Assembly: GCF_900105455.1 (NCBI RefSeq)
Contig: NZ_FNSF01000002.1
Span: 117,501-181,500 of the forward strand
Reading direction: 5' to 3'
Length of the DNA stretch: 64,000 bases
From: Tenacibaculum sp. MAR_2009_124
GTDB lineage: Bacteria > Bacteroidota > Bacteroidia > Flavobacteriales > Flavobacteriaceae
The notes beneath the pieces were generated by a model that was given only the letters and a program-made list of their open reading frames with translations, did no database searches and had not been told where the DNA came from. Both the position numbers and the translations under genes were made by a program. Positions 1 through 9,890 of the stretch are shown here, piece by piece. The first letter of the stretch is position 1; every line of letters begins with the position of its first letter.

Positions 1-981
1 AATACTTTTTATGTCAAGAAGTTCATTCTCCAAAAATTGTATAGAAATAGAGGTAGTATCATTTTTTAGTACCGTTTCGTACAACTTACTTTCTAAACTA
101 ATAATTCTATCCTCAATACCTGGAAAGGTTAGTTTTCTTTTCAATACTCTGACATCACGATAGTAATTCTTTATGATGGCTTCTTTTAGCTTTTCAGAAA
201 CTTTTAAGGTTGTTTCTGGAGTTACGAAAGGATTTCCATCTCTATCACCACCAGGCCAAAAACCTATGTTAATTACATTGTTTATTAGTTCCTCAGCATC
301 TCCGAAAATGTTTTCCTTTATATAGTCGTATATGTTTCCGAATGAACGATAGAATACATTTTCCAAATACCAAATTAAACTGATAGCTTCATCATACGGT
401 GTAGGTTTACTTTGTCTGAAAAAAGGAGTTTTTCCAAGTTGAGCTAACAGTTGTGTAATTTGTTGTAAATCATTTTCTTTAATGGCTTCCGATAGTGCTG
501 TAATGATTCCAAGAACAGAGCCAGGATAAAATTGTGTTGGATGTGCTGTTAAAACAATTCTTACTTTAAAATCTTGCAAGAATTCCCTTAGCTGCCCCAT
601 TTTATTGTTAGTGGAAGCAAATTCTTTTAAATTTCTTAGTGTACCAATACCATCCATATTATTAACCGTAGGAAAAGCAGCATCTTCAATGGCATCGAAT
701 AAAACAACTTGTCTTTCGATATATTGAATAAATCTAAAGAGTAAACTTATTTGACTTTTTTCGTCTCTTCGGGCTTGATATTTTTCAAAAAATGTTTTTA
801 CGATAGTAGTTGGGTCATCACCTCGTTCGTATCCTTTTTTACAAGTTTCATGAAATAGTGGTAGCAGTACACCTGTTTTGGTAATGCTGCTAAAAGGCAA
901 TGTCATAAAAATACTGTTGTATATTTTATATCGGGCCTCTACACTTTCTTCAAATCTTTTTATTTTAGGTAGTTTGGACAT
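1..981 (-). CDS. ppc: Phosphoenolpyruvate carboxylase, N-terminal part (3' end outside window)
   Basis: Carboxylates phosphoenolpyruvate to oxaloacetate, the anaplerotic feed of the TCA cycle; cytoplasmic. The reading frame is open from the ATG at 981 to the left edge (327 codons), so roughly the last 60% of the enzyme is missing from the window. Two family signatures are visible: the catalytic-histidine segment LTAHPTQFYPGSV, and further on GFWPGGDRDGNPF, the PEP-binding motif. The start MSKLPKIKRFEESVEARYK fits Bacteroidota PEPCs, which lack the long plant-type N-terminus. It is divergent in function but co-oriented with gltD downstream of the 91-bp gap. Identification is firm; only its completeness cannot be judged. 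Confidence 0.93.
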   Translation of the reverse strand, partial: MSKLPKIKRFEESVEARYKIYNSIFMTLPFSSITKTGVLLPLFHETCKKGYERGDDPTTIVKTFFEKYQARRDEKSQISLLFRFIQYIERQVVLFDAIEDAAFPTVNNMDGIGTLRNLKEFASTNNKMGQLREFLQDFKVRIVLTAHPTQFYPGSVLGIITALSEAIKENDLQQITQLLAQLGKTPFFRQSKPTPYDEAISLIWYLENVFYRSFGNIYDYIKENIFGDAEELINNVINIGFWPGGDRDGNPFVTPETTLKVSEKLKEAIIKNYYRDVRVLKRKLTFPGIEDRIISLESKLYETVLKNDTTSISIQFLENELLDIKSI

Positions 982-1047
982 TGTAGTTTTATTTGTACTG
1001 AAAATTATAAAACGTTACGCAAGAATTCCCATTTTATATGGAAATTC

Positions 1048-1061
1048 TACGAAAACGTTTT
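1048..1061. promoter_or_regulatory. Operator-like 14-mer TACGAAAACGTTTT upstream of ppc
   Basis: The 14-mer TACGAAAACGTTTT holds the palindrome AAAACGTTTT with a central CG. It lies 67-80 bp upstream of the ppc start codon, in the gap after gltD. The same 14-mer, on the opposite strand, lies 87-100 bp upstream of the porin-amtB operon (9590-9603). A CG-centred A/T palindrome resembles operators of LacI-family regulators; that assignment is inference. Confidence 0.4.
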
Positions 1062-1072
1062 AAACTAATAAT

Positions 1073-2530
1073 TTATACACCAGGAAGATCTCCATAACCT
1101 TTAGTTCCTAAATAACTAGAACTAGTTAAGTATTTATCAATACCTATAGCGGCTTCCCTTCCTTCTGAAATTGCCCAAACGATTAATGATTGACCTCTTC
1201 TCATATCCCCAGCGGTGAATACATGAGGAACATTTGTTTGGTAGTTATTGGCTTTATAGTTGCTTCTTTGATCTAGGTCTAACCCTAATTGATCGCTTAA
1301 AGTCGTTTCAGGCCCTGTAAATCCGAGAGCAAGAAGAGCTAAATCACAAGGCCAAATTTTTTCCGTATCAGGTTTTTCAATGAGTTTTGGTCGTTCTCCT
1401 GGGATGATTTCCCATTCTACTTGAACAGTTTTTAACGCTGTTAAATTTCCGTCATTATCAGTAATAAATTCTTTGGTATTAATTAACCAATTTCTATCGC
1501 AACCTTCTTCGTGAGATGAGCTTGTTTTTAACTGTAATGGCCAGTAAGGCCAAGGAGTTTTTACACTTCTATCGAAGGGAGGTTTAGGCATAATTTCAAA
1601 ATTTGTAACCGATTTTGCACCATGTCTATTGGATGTTCCTACACAATCTGATCCTGTATCACCACCACCAATAACAATAACATTCTTGCCTTCTGCTGAT
1701 ATATGTTCTCCTTCAATCTCTTTGTTAAATACTAATTTTGTTTGTTGCGTCAAGAAGTCCATAGCTTGATGAACCCCATTTGAATTGATTCCTTTAATAG
1801 GAATACTTCTTCTTTTTGTTGCGCCTCCACATAATAATATCGAATCGAAGTAATCGAGATTTTTAATATCGTAGTTAACACCAACATTTACGTTGGTTTT
1901 AAAAATAACACCTTCTTTTTCCAGAATTTTTACACGTCTGTCGATAATTTCCTTTTCAAGTTTGAAGTTAGGAATTCCATATCTTAGTAAACCTCCAATT
2001 TCGTCGTCTCTTTCGAATACTGTAACATTGTGTCCAGCTCTATTCAATTGTTGAGCAGCTGCTAAACCAGCGGGACCAGAACCAATAACAGCAACGGTTT
2101 TACCAGTTCTTATTTTTGGCGGGTTTGGTTGAATCCAACCGTTAGCAAAGGCTCGTTCAACAATGTTTTTCTCTATATTCTCTATTGAAACAGGATCATT
2201 CACTAGTCCCAGTACACATGCTTTTTCACATGGAGCAGGGCATAACCTGCCTGTAAATTCAGGAAAGTTGTTTGTAGAATGTAATATTTCAGAAGCTTTT
2301 TGCCATTCTCCTTTATATACCATGTCATTAAAATCTGGAATAAGATTCCCTAATGGACATCCACTATGGCAAAAAGGAATTCCACAGTCCATACATCGGG
2401 CTCCTTGCTTTTTTATTTCAGACTCTTTTAAGGCAATGGTAAACTCGTCATAGTTTTTAACCCTTTCGCCTACTGTTATACTTGATTCGTCTTGTCTTTC
2501 TATATCTATAAATCCTCCAATTTTACCCAT
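1073..2530 (-). CDS. gltD: Glutamate synthase, small subunit (GltD)
   Basis: NADPH-oxidising subunit of glutamate synthase; passes electrons through FAD and Fe-S clusters to GltB for reductive transfer of the glutamine amide to 2-oxoglutarate. The N-terminal Fe-S domain has two cysteine groups (CMDCGIPFCHSGCP near residue 47 and LCPAPCEKAC near 95). The FAD fold VIGSGPAGLAAA is near 149 and the NADPH fold VIGGGDTGSDC near 287; the C-terminal FAD-binding AGDMRRGQSLIVWAI is intact. At 485 residues it is full length. It starts 3 bp after the gltB stop, so the two are surely cotranscribed. Confidence 0.97.
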   Translation of the reverse strand: MGKIGGFIDIERQDESSITVGERVKNYDEFTIALKESEIKKQGARCMDCGIPFCHSGCPLGNLIPDFNDMVYKGEWQKASEILHSTNNFPEFTGRLCPAPCEKACVLGLVNDPVSIENIEKNIVERAFANGWIQPNPPKIRTGKTVAVIGSGPAGLAAAQQLNRAGHNVTVFERDDEIGGLLRYGIPNFKLEKEIIDRRVKILEKEGVIFKTNVNVGVNYDIKNLDYFDSILLCGGATKRRSIPIKGINSNGVHQAMDFLTQQTKLVFNKEIEGEHISAEGKNVIVIGGGDTGSDCVGTSNRHGAKSVTNFEIMPKPPFDRSVKTPWPYWPLQLKTSSSHEEGCDRNWLINTKEFITDNDGNLTALKTVQVEWEIIPGERPKLIEKPDTEKIWPCDLALLALGFTGPETTLSDQLGLDLDQRSNYKANNYQTNVPHVFTAGDMRRGQSLIVWAISEGREAAIGIDKYLTSSSYLGTKGYGDLPGV

Positions 2531-2533
2531 AAC

Positions 2534-5500
2534 TTATGCTGTAATTTTTTTTAACACTATTTTTTCTTCAGATAACCTCTTTAACGCCTTTTTGTAATCT
2601 TTAGGAAACACCTTAACAAATTTCTTTTTTATGGTTTCCCAATTTTCAAGTTGTTCTTTAGCAAGATCACTACCTGTATAGTTGTAGTGAACCTCAATAT
2701 GTGTTTTTAGTTCGAAAAAGTCGTTGTCATCTAGAGGATCGATATCGATCATTTCTTTATTACATAAGTTGTTTACAAATTCGTTGTCTTCATCAAATAC
2801 ATAAGCGATTCCTCCACTCATACCTGCGGCAAAATTTCTTCCCGTTTTACCAAGAATAATAACTTTACCCCCAGTCATATATTCGCAACCGTGGTCTCCG
2901 ACACCTTCAACTACGGCGGTTACTCCAGAGTTTCTTACAGCAAAACGCTCTCCTGCGATTCCGTTGATAAATGCTTTTCCTTTTATACCTCCATAGAAGC
3001 TAACGTTTCCAGTAATAATGTTTTTGGAAGCATCAAACGTGGCTGATTCAGGTTTTTTAACAATTAAAGTGGCTCCGGATAAACCTTTTCCGAGGTAATC
3101 GTTTGTTTCTCCTTCAACGGTAAGTGTAAGTCCTTTAGTTGAAAAAGCTCCAAAACTTTGTCCAGCAGAACCCTTAAATGTTACGTTAAGTGTATTTTCT
3201 GGAAGACCGTCTTCTCCGTATTTTTTGGAGATTTCATTGCTGAGAATAGCACCAACGGCCCTATCTGTGTTTTGAATTGGATATTGCAGATCTGTTTCTT
3301 TTGAGTTGATAATTGCGGACTTTGCATCGTTTAAAATTTTAAAATCTAGAACATTGTCTAAATTGTGGTTTTGTTTTTCTGTGTTATATTGAATTGTTTC
3401 TTTCTCTTGTTGTGGCTTGTAAAGTATCGCGGAAAGATCTACACCTTTAGCTTTATAATGATTAATTGCCTTGTTGGTGTTTAACTTATGGCTTTGACCA
3501 ATCATTTCATTTAAAGTTCTGAAACCTAATTGAGCCATAATTTGTCTTAATTCTTCTGCAACGAAGTACATGAAGTTAATAACATGCTCTGGAGTACCTT
3601 TAAAGTTTTTACGCAATTCTGGATTCTGAGTAGCAATTCCTACAGGACAAGTATTTAAATGACAAGCTCTCATCATGATACATCCAGAAGCTACTAATGG
3701 TGCAGTTGCAAAACCGAATTCTTCGGCTCCTAATAAGGCTGCTATAGCTACGTCTCTACCTGTTTTTAATTGACCATCTACTTCTAATACAATTCTATTT
3801 CTTAATCCATTTAAAACAAGTGTTTGTTGAGCTTCTGCCAGACCTAGTTCCCACGGTAAACCTGCATGTTTTAGCGATGTAAGAGGAGAGGCTCCTGTAC
3901 CTCCATCGTAACCAGAGACTAAAATTACATCAGCTTTAGCTTTGGCAACACCAGCAGCAATCGTTCCTACACCAACTTTGGATACTAATTTTACATTAAT
4001 TCTAGCTTTTCTGTTGGCATTTTTAAGATCAAAAATTAGCTGAGCTAAATCTTCAATAGAATAAATATCATGGTGTGGCGGAGGAGAGATCAAACCTACA
4101 TAAGGGGTCGAATTTCTCACATCAGCAATCCAAGGAAGTACTTTTTCACCAGGTAATTGTCCGCCTTCTCCTGGTTTTGCTCCTTGAGCCATTTTAATTT
4201 GAATTTCTTTGGCGTTGGTTAGGTAATTACTTGAAACACCAAACCTTCCTGAAGCAACTTGTTTTATAGCACTGTTTTTCCAGTCTCCATTAGATTCTTT
4301 TATGAATCGTAATTTGTTTTCACCACCTTCTCCAGAATTACTTTTTCCTCCAATCCTATTCATTGCAATGGCCAAGTTTTCATGGGCCTCTGCACTAATA
4401 GATCCATAAGACATGGCTCCCGTTTTAAATCTCTTAACGATTTCTGTCCATGGTTCTACTTCATCAATTGAGATAGGATCGAGGTTGTTAAATTCAAACA
4501 AGCCTCGTAGAGTCATTAAGTTTTCACTTTGTTCATTAATCTTATCGGCATAGGTTTGGTAACTCTCTTTACTTTTACCTCTTACAGCTTGTTGTAGTTT
4601 AGCAACAGTAGTTGGATTAAACATGTGTTTTTCACCATTCCTTCTCCATCTATAATCACCTCCAATTTCTAAATCTAGAACTGATTTATAGTTTTCAAGC
4701 TTGAAAGCCTTATCAAATCTTTTTTGAATGTCTTTTTCAAGAACAACTAGCCCTATTCCTCCAATCCTTGAAGGCGTATATGGGAAATATTTACTAGCGA
4801 ATGTTTTCTTTAAGCCTAAGGCTTCAAATATTTGTGAAGCTCTATAAGAATGTAAAGTAGAGATTCCAATTTTGTTCATTATTTTAAGAAGCCCTTTTCC
4901 TATAGCTTTATTAAAGTTTTCGACAGCTGTTTCTTCATCTAAATCTTTAATAACATTTGTTTTAACTTGATCTCTAATGATTTCATTTACAAGATATGGA
5001 TTAATGGCACTTGCTCCATAACCAAAAAGTGTAGCAAAATGATGTGGTTCACGAGCTTCTGCAGTTTCAACTACAATTCCGAATTTTGAACGTTTTTGTT
5101 TACCATTTAATGAATGATGTACATAGGAACAAGCTAATAAGGCTGGAATAGGGGCATACTCTTTGTCAACATTTCTGTCAGAAAGAATTATGATATTCTT
5201 ACCTTCGTAAACCGCCTTTTCAACGGCAATTAGTAAATCATCTAATGCTTTTTCTAATCCGTTTACACCTTTAGAAATTGGATATAATATCGGAATCGAC
5301 ACCGCTTTAAAATCAGGATGATCTACGTTTTTTATTTTATCTAAATCGTCATTTGAAATAACGGGATTTTGAATCCTTAATTTTTTTGCTTGTTCGGGGA
5401 TGACATCAAATATGTTACGATCACCACCTATAGCAAGACTGATATCGGTAATTAGCTCCTCTCTTATTCCGTCTAATGGAGGATTGGTTACCTGAGCAAA

Positions 5501-7045
5501 TAATTGTTTGAAATAGTTGTAAAGTAACTGAGGTTTATCGGAAAGAACTGCTAGAGGAGTATCTGTACCCATTGACCCAAGTGCCTCTTTGGCTTTTGTC
5601 GCCATCGGAACTATTACTGTATTTATTTCTTCTATGGTATATCCAAAAACACGTAGCCTAGTTTTATAATTGGTAGGTTCAATAGGACACATGTTGTTGG
5701 TGTATGGAACCTTAGCTAATGGCAGAGTATGTTCAGAAACCCATTCTTGATAAGGTCTTTTAGAAACAATTTCTGACTTTATTTCTTCATCTTCAATAAT
5801 TCTTCCAGCATTCATGTCAACTAAAAACATTTTTCCTGGTTCTAATCGACCGTGTCTTTCAACGTTTTCAGGAGCTACTTCTACAACACCAATTTCTGAA
5901 GACATAATAACGAACCCATCTTTAGTAACGGTATATCTAGAGGGTCTCAGTCCATTTCTATCTAAAAGAGCACCAATAAAATTGCCATCAGTAAAAGGGA
6001 TAGAAGCTGGACCATCCCATGGCTCCATAATGCATGAGTTGTATTCATAGAAAGACTTTTTATCGTCAGACATGGTTTTATGTTTTTCCCATGCTTCAGG
6101 AACCATAATCATCATAACCTCTGGAAGAGATCTACCAGTCATTAATAAAAGTTCTACAACTAAATCCATAGAGGCAGAATCTGACTTTCCATCTCTAACA
6201 ATAGGAAATAGTTTTTTAATATCTTCCCCGAACAAATCACTTTTCATAAGCTCTTCACGGGCTCGCATTCTACTTACGTTTCCTCTTAAGGTATTAATTT
6301 CTCCATTGTGGCACATATAGCGGAAAGGTTGTGCTAAGCTCCATGCGGGAAATGTATTTGTTGAAAAACGTTGATGTACTAGAGCTAATCTTGTAACAAC
6401 ATCTTTTTCTTTTAAATCTTTATAATATCTACCTATATCCTCAGGAATCAAAAGCCCTTTATAAATTAAAGTCGTTGTTGAAAGGCTTGGTAAATAAAAG
6501 TAATCAGCTTGAGAGAGTTTTGATTTAGCAATGATGTGCTCGGCTATCTTTCTCGCTGCAAAAAGTTTGGCATTAAACTGTAAATCTGTTAGATCTGAGT
6601 TGTTTTTATCAACAAAAAACTGTTTTATTTTGGGTTCTGTTTTCGACGCTATTTTTCCAATAAAAGAAGTGTCTACTGGAACATCTCTCCAACCTATAAT
6701 TCTTAAACCCTGTTTGTTTATTTCTTTTTCAAGAATTGAAGTACAATAGTTTGATTGATTAGAACTTTTAGGAAGAAATACCATTCCAACGGCATATTCT
6801 TTAGGAGAAGGAATTGTAAAAGAGCAAACTCGTTTAAAGAATTCATGCGGAATGTCTATCAAAATACCTGCGCCATCACCCGTTCGTCCGTCAGAACTAA
6901 CAGCTCCTCTATGCTCCAGTTTTACTAGAATTTCAAGAGCATTATGGATAATAGTATTAGATTTTTCTCCATTTAAATTACAAATAAATCCAGCACCGCA
7001 GTTATCTCTTTCGAACTCTGGGTAATATAATCCTTGTTGTTTCAT
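2534..7045 (-). CDS. gltB: Glutamate synthase, large subunit (GltB)
   Basis: Catalytic subunit of glutamate synthase (glutamine + 2-oxoglutarate to two glutamates), working with GltD and supplied with ammonia-derived glutamine. The 1503-residue length is that of bacterial alpha subunits. The Ntn-type amidotransferase nucleophile is Cys16 (DNCGAGFI) after a 15-residue propeptide. A central FMN/synthase domain follows, with [17 protein letters not shown] and the 3Fe-4S cysteine cluster [15 protein letters not shown]. The C-terminal GXGXG beta-helix domain is present. It is the first gene of gltBD and is preceded by a leader rich in inverted repeats (7081-7178). Confidence 0.98.
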   Translation of the reverse strand: MKQQGLYYPEFERDNCGAGFICNLNGEKSNTIIHNALEILVKLEHRGAVSSDGRTGDGAGILIDIPHEFFKRVCSFTIPSPKEYAVGMVFLPKSSNQSNYCTSILEKEINKQGLRIIGWRDVPVDTSFIGKIASKTEPKIKQFFVDKNNSDLTDLQFNAKLFAARKIAEHIIAKSKLSQADYFYLPSLSTTTLIYKGLLIPEDIGRYYKDLKEKDVVTRLALVHQRFSTNTFPAWSLAQPFRYMCHNGEINTLRGNVSRMRAREELMKSDLFGEDIKKLFPIVRDGKSDSASMDLVVELLLMTGRSLPEVMMIMVPEAWEKHKTMSDDKKSFYEYNSCIMEPWDGPASIPFTDGNFIGALLDRNGLRPSRYTVTKDGFVIMSSEIGVVEVAPENVERHGRLEPGKMFLVDMNAGRIIEDEEIKSEIVSKRPYQEWVSEHTLPLAKVPYTNNMCPIEPTNYKTRLRVFGYTIEEINTVIVPMATKAKEALGSMGTDTPLAVLSDKPQLLYNYFKQLFAQVTNPPLDGIREELITDISLAIGGDRNIFDVIPEQAKKLRIQNPVISNDDLDKIKNVDHPDFKAVSIPILYPISKGVNGLEKALDDLLIAVEKAVYEGKNIIILSDRNVDKEYAPIPALLACSYVHHSLNGKQKRSKFGIVVETAEAREPHHFATLFGYGASAINPYLVNEIIRDQVKTNVIKDLDEETAVENFNKAIGKGLLKIMNKIGISTLHSYRASQIFEALGLKKTFASKYFPYTPSRIGGIGLVVLEKDIQKRFDKAFKLENYKSVLDLEIGGDYRWRRNGEKHMFNPTTVAKLQQAVRGKSKESYQTYADKINEQSENLMTLRGLFEFNNLDPISIDEVEPWTEIVKRFKTGAMSYGSISAEAHENLAIAMNRIGGKSNSGEGGENKLRFIKESNGDWKNSAIKQVASGRFGVSSNYLTNAKEIQIKMAQGAKPGEGGQLPGEKVLPWIADVRNSTPYVGLISPPPHHDIYSIEDLAQLIFDLKNANRKARINVKLVSKVGVGTIAAGVAKAKADVILVSGYDGGTGASPLTSLKHAGLPWELGLAEAQQTLVLNGLRNRIVLEVDGQLKTGRDVAIAALLGAEEFGFATAPLVASGCIMMRACHLNTCPVGIATQNPELRKNFKGTPEHVINFMYFVAEELRQIMAQLGFRTLNEMIGQSHKLNTNKAINHYKAKGVDLSAILYKPQQEKETIQYNTEKQNHNLDNVLDFKILNDAKSAIINSKETDLQYPIQNTDRAVGAILSNEISKKYGEDGLPENTLNVTFKGSAGQSFGAFSTKGLTLTVEGETNDYLGKGLSGATLIVKKPESATFDASKNIITGNVSFYGGIKGKAFINGIAGERFAVRNSGVTAVVEGVGDHGCEYMTGGKVIILGKTGRNFAAGMSGGIAYVFDEDNEFVNNLCNKEMIDIDPLDDNDFFELKTHIEVHYNYTGSDLAKEQLENWETIKKKFVKVFPKDYKKALKRLSEEKIVLKKITA

Positions 7046-7080
7046 TTGTTTGCTATTTTACAATAATTAATGTTTAACAT

Positions 7081-7178
7081 AACTAACACCGTTAGTTTAG
7101 TATACTCAAGACAAACAGTTTATATAAACCATTCATCTTGAGTAAGCTTACACTAATACGCTATTTTTAATAGCGTAT
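7081..7178 (-). promoter_or_regulatory. Leader of gltB with a cluster of inverted repeats
   Basis: The 173-bp gap between amtB and gltB holds four inverted repeats. AACTAAC/GTTAGTT lies at 7081-7097 with a 3-nt loop. TACTCAAGA pairs with TCTTGAGTA (7103-7111 and 7136-7144), enclosing the perfect palindrome GTTTATATAAAC (7118-7129). ATACGCTATT/AATAGCGTAT is at 7156-7178 with a 3-nt loop. None is followed by a clear T-run, so they look less like simple terminators than operators or leader-RNA structure controlling gltB. Function is inferred from position only. Confidence 0.45.
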
Positions 7179-7218
7179 AGTTATCTATTTCTATTTTTGT
7201 ATTAAAGAATACTTGTTT

Positions 7219-8499
7219 TTATTCACCTCTATCTCTTTTACCAGGATACGCAATTGTTCCATGCTCAGCTATATCTAATCCTTGTTCTTCAATTTCTTTT
7301 GAAACTCTTAGACCTATTGTTTTCTTTAAAGTAAAGAGTACAATAAAAGCAAGAACAATAGCCCATACAGCGTATGCAAAAGCACCGACAGCTTGCACTC
7401 CGAGTTGAGAAAAACCGCCACCATTAAAAAGGCCAATCGCTTTATCTCCATTTACACCCCAAAGTCCAATTACTAAGGTTCCCCATACACCTACAACTCC
7501 ATGAACAGAGGCCGCACCAATGGCATCATCAATTTTTAATTTTTTCTCTATAAATTCAATTGAAAAAACAACTAATATACCTCCTATTAAACCTGCTAAA
7601 GCGGCACCTGTATCGGTCATGTTTCCACACCCAGCAGTAATACTTACAAGACCAGCCAAAGCTCCGTTTAAAGTTTGAGCTAAATGAGGTTTACCATACC
7701 ATATCCATGTGGTAATTAAGGCGCCTAACCCACCAGCAGCTGCAGAAATATTTGTGAGGAGTACTACATTTGATGCAGCAATAGCGTCATCACCACCCCA
7801 AGCTAATTGAGAACCCCCGTTAAAACCAAACCATCCCAGCCATAGAATGAAAACACCTAAAGTGGCTAGTATTTGGTTGTGGCCAGGAATTGGCATTACT
7901 TTTCCGTTTACAAATTTCCCAATTCTTGGTCCTACTAAAATGGCTGCAACAAGAGCGGCCCATCCACCAACGGAATGAACGATTGAAGATCCTGCGAAAT
8001 CAATGAATCCTATTTTTGTTAACCATCCTTCACCTTGCCATTGCCATCCTCCTGATATTGGGTATATAAAAGCTGTCATGATAACTGAAAATATAACATA
8101 GGTTGAATATTTTGTTCGACCTGCAATAGCTCCAGATACAATAGTAGCAGCAGTAGCGGCAAACATTGTTTGAAAAAGGAGATCTGCTCCCTCTCCTTGA
8201 AATAAACCGCTCCAGAAAAACCATCCATTAGTGGTATTCCCATACATTAAAGAATAACCAACTATCCAGTATGTTAAAGATCCGACACAGATATCTAGTA
8301 AATTTTTCATTGCAATATTTACTGCATTTTTTGATCGAGTCATTCCTGATTCAACTAGAGTAAATCCAGCTTGCATAAAGAATACTAGGATTGCTGAAAG
8401 AAGCATCCAAAGCATGCCCATATCTCCTTTAATTTTAGCAACTTCAGCTGCTAATTCAGAAGCGTTATTGTCTTGAATTATTGTTAAAATTAAACTCAT
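7219..8499 (-). CDS. amtB: Ammonium transporter (Amt family)
   Basis: Inner-membrane ammonium channel. The 426-residue protein has about eleven hydrophobic segments and the Amt hallmarks: AGFTLVESGMTRSKNAVNI near the start, the pore region DFAGSSIVHSVGGWAAL and the late histidine segment DAIGAASVHGVVGVWG. The cytosolic tail ends EQGLDIAEHGTIAYPG, the usual PII (GlnK) contact sequence, but no glnK gene is seen nearby. It lies 14 bp downstream of the porin gene and upstream of gltBD on the same strand, so uptake and assimilation of ammonium are encoded together. Confidence 0.96.
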   Translation of the reverse strand: MSLILTIIQDNNASELAAEVAKIKGDMGMLWMLLSAILVFFMQAGFTLVESGMTRSKNAVNIAMKNLLDICVGSLTYWIVGYSLMYGNTTNGWFFWSGLFQGEGADLLFQTMFAATAATIVSGAIAGRTKYSTYVIFSVIMTAFIYPISGGWQWQGEGWLTKIGFIDFAGSSIVHSVGGWAALVAAILVGPRIGKFVNGKVMPIPGHNQILATLGVFILWLGWFGFNGGSQLAWGGDDAIAASNVVLLTNISAAAGGLGALITTWIWYGKPHLAQTLNGALAGLVSITAGCGNMTDTGAALAGLIGGILVVFSIEFIEKKLKIDDAIGAASVHGVVGVWGTLVIGLWGVNGDKAIGLFNGGGFSQLGVQAVGAFAYAVWAIVLAFIVLFTLKKTIGLRVSKEIEEQGLDIAEHGTIAYPGKRDRGE

Positions 8500-8513
8500 A
8501 ATAAATGATATTT

Positions 8514-9503
8514 TTATTCAAAAGAGTAAATAGCTGCAAGCGTTACTCCTGTTATACTTTTGTCGTTAAAAAATGTAACATCATCAGATGTATCATACCT
8601 AAGCTCCGTGATCACTTTTAAGTTTTTCATAATACTCTTGTTAAGAGTTAAGGTAAAAGCTGATTGACTTAAATCTCCAGCTGCTGATGTAGTTGTAAAG
8701 AATTCTGGTCTCAGTCCTAATGAAAAGTCATTTTTGAATTCTTTTTGTAAGTATAACGCAACTCCATAATAACCAGAATCAGCATCATCTGAATTTGCAT
8801 ATGCACCGTTTATTCCTAAATAGAAGTCATCTGTAATGTCGAATCCTCCAGTATAATCTAGATATAAAAAATCTTTAAAGCCAGAACCATCGGCTCCATA
8901 TACTAAATTTAAGTACTGACCTTTGTAACCCGTTTGAAATCCTAGTTGATAATCGTCGGTAGGATTTGTTCCAGCCGTAATTATATGAGGATTTGTAACA
9001 GCCAACATAAAGCTTAAATCCTCCGATGCTGTATAGTCTACTTTTAATCCTGTATGTGAAAAGGGACCTGCATTAAATAGGTAGGACACACTGTAATTGA
9101 AATTTGCCGCTGGAGCTATAACTTCATATCCAAAAAATGTATTGAATTGTCCTAGCGTGAATTTTAAATCATCAGTAGCTTGGTAGTATACATACAATTG
9201 ATTGATCGCTCCGTCGTATGCGTTTGCGGCATTGGCTCTTGGACCAAAAGCCAAGTCAGCAACTGCACCAATTTTCTCTTTTTCATAAGAAATAACGGCA
9301 TTGGCCATTCCAAGCCCGAAGCCATTGGCAGAGTTATCAGACAAAATACCGGTAGTACCGATATCGCTTGAACTTAAATTGGTTGTGTAATACGTATCCA
9401 CGCTTCCGCTTAGCGAAAAATTACTTTTTGTCTCCTTGGTTTGAGAAAAAGAGTTGAAACAGAGCATGGTTATCGTAACTGTAATAGGATTAAATTTTAC
9501 CAT
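8514..9503 (-). CDS. Outer-membrane beta-barrel porin, first gene of the amtB operon
   Basis: A 329-residue secreted protein with an N-terminal signal segment ending near NSFSQ, then alternating amphipathic strands with many Tyr, Gly and Asn and a C-terminal aromatic end (AAIYSFE). This matches the putative outer-membrane porin (BBP2-like) family of Bacteroidota. Lying 14 bp before amtB, it probably lets ammonium or other small nitrogen solutes cross the outer membrane, though the substrate is inferred from the neighbour only. The start ATG at 9503 is followed directly by the signal peptide. Confidence 0.8.
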   Translation of the reverse strand: MVKFNPITVTITMLCFNSFSQTKETKSNFSLSGSVDTYYTTNLSSSDIGTTGILSDNSANGFGLGMANAVISYEKEKIGAVADLAFGPRANAANAYDGAINQLYVYYQATDDLKFTLGQFNTFFGYEVIAPAANFNYSVSYLFNAGPFSHTGLKVDYTASEDLSFMLAVTNPHIITAGTNPTDDYQLGFQTGYKGQYLNLVYGADGSGFKDFLYLDYTGGFDITDDFYLGINGAYANSDDADSGYYGVALYLQKEFKNDFSLGLRPEFFTTTSAAGDLSQSAFTLTLNKSIMKNLKVITELRYDTSDDVTFFNDKSITGVTLAAIYSFE

Positions 9504-9890
9504 AACTATTCGAATTTTTGATTAAATGAAGTGCTAATTTTCAACTTTTTATAGATATAACCAAATGGTATATAGTTTGTTAAGGGGGAAAAACGTTTTC
9601 GTAACCTGTTTGTTTGTCAAAAAAAGGGGGGTAAAAATTTTAATATGATAAATGAGGTAGATTTAAGTAGATATAAAATGAGAAGTACTCAAATAAAGTT
9701 TAAAATAATACCGATTTAATAAAAGTGCATTTTTATTGAAAAAAAATTGATTTATAATATGGATTTTTAGGTAAAATGGGTTTTTTGTTGATTTATTTTT
9801 ATTAAAATAATGGATTTATTGAATTATCAATAATTTGTTTAGAATGATTCAAAATAAGGATTAGACTTAAAATGGTTGTAGATTTGGGGT
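9504..9890. promoter_or_regulatory. Divergent intergenic region between the porin-amtB operon and truA
   Basis: 387 bp, extremely AT-rich, between divergent genes; no coding frame seen. It contains the operator-like 14-mer at 9590-9603, a run of six G at 9616-9621, and TAGATTTG at 9879-9886, which fits the Bacteroidota -7 box TAnnTTTG but ends only 4 bp before the truA ATG and has no clear TTG at -33. The promoters of both transcripts must lie here. Confidence 0.5.
9590..9603. promoter_or_regulatory. Operator-like 14-mer upstream of porin-amtB
   Basis: Reads AAAACGTTTTCGTA on the plus strand, the exact reverse complement of the 14-mer at 1048-1061 upstream of ppc. It lies 87-100 bp upstream of the porin start codon. 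A shared regulator of carbon anaplerosis and ammonium uptake is inferred. Confidence 0.4.

Noticed and set aside
878..1063. Plus-strand open frame of 61 codons
   Set aside because: Runs antisense to the start of ppc and through its promoter region; no family resemblance.
2163..2453. Long open frames antisense to gltD, gltB, porU and other genes
   Set aside because: They mirror codon patterns of well-supported genes on the other strand and show no domain or start context of their own.
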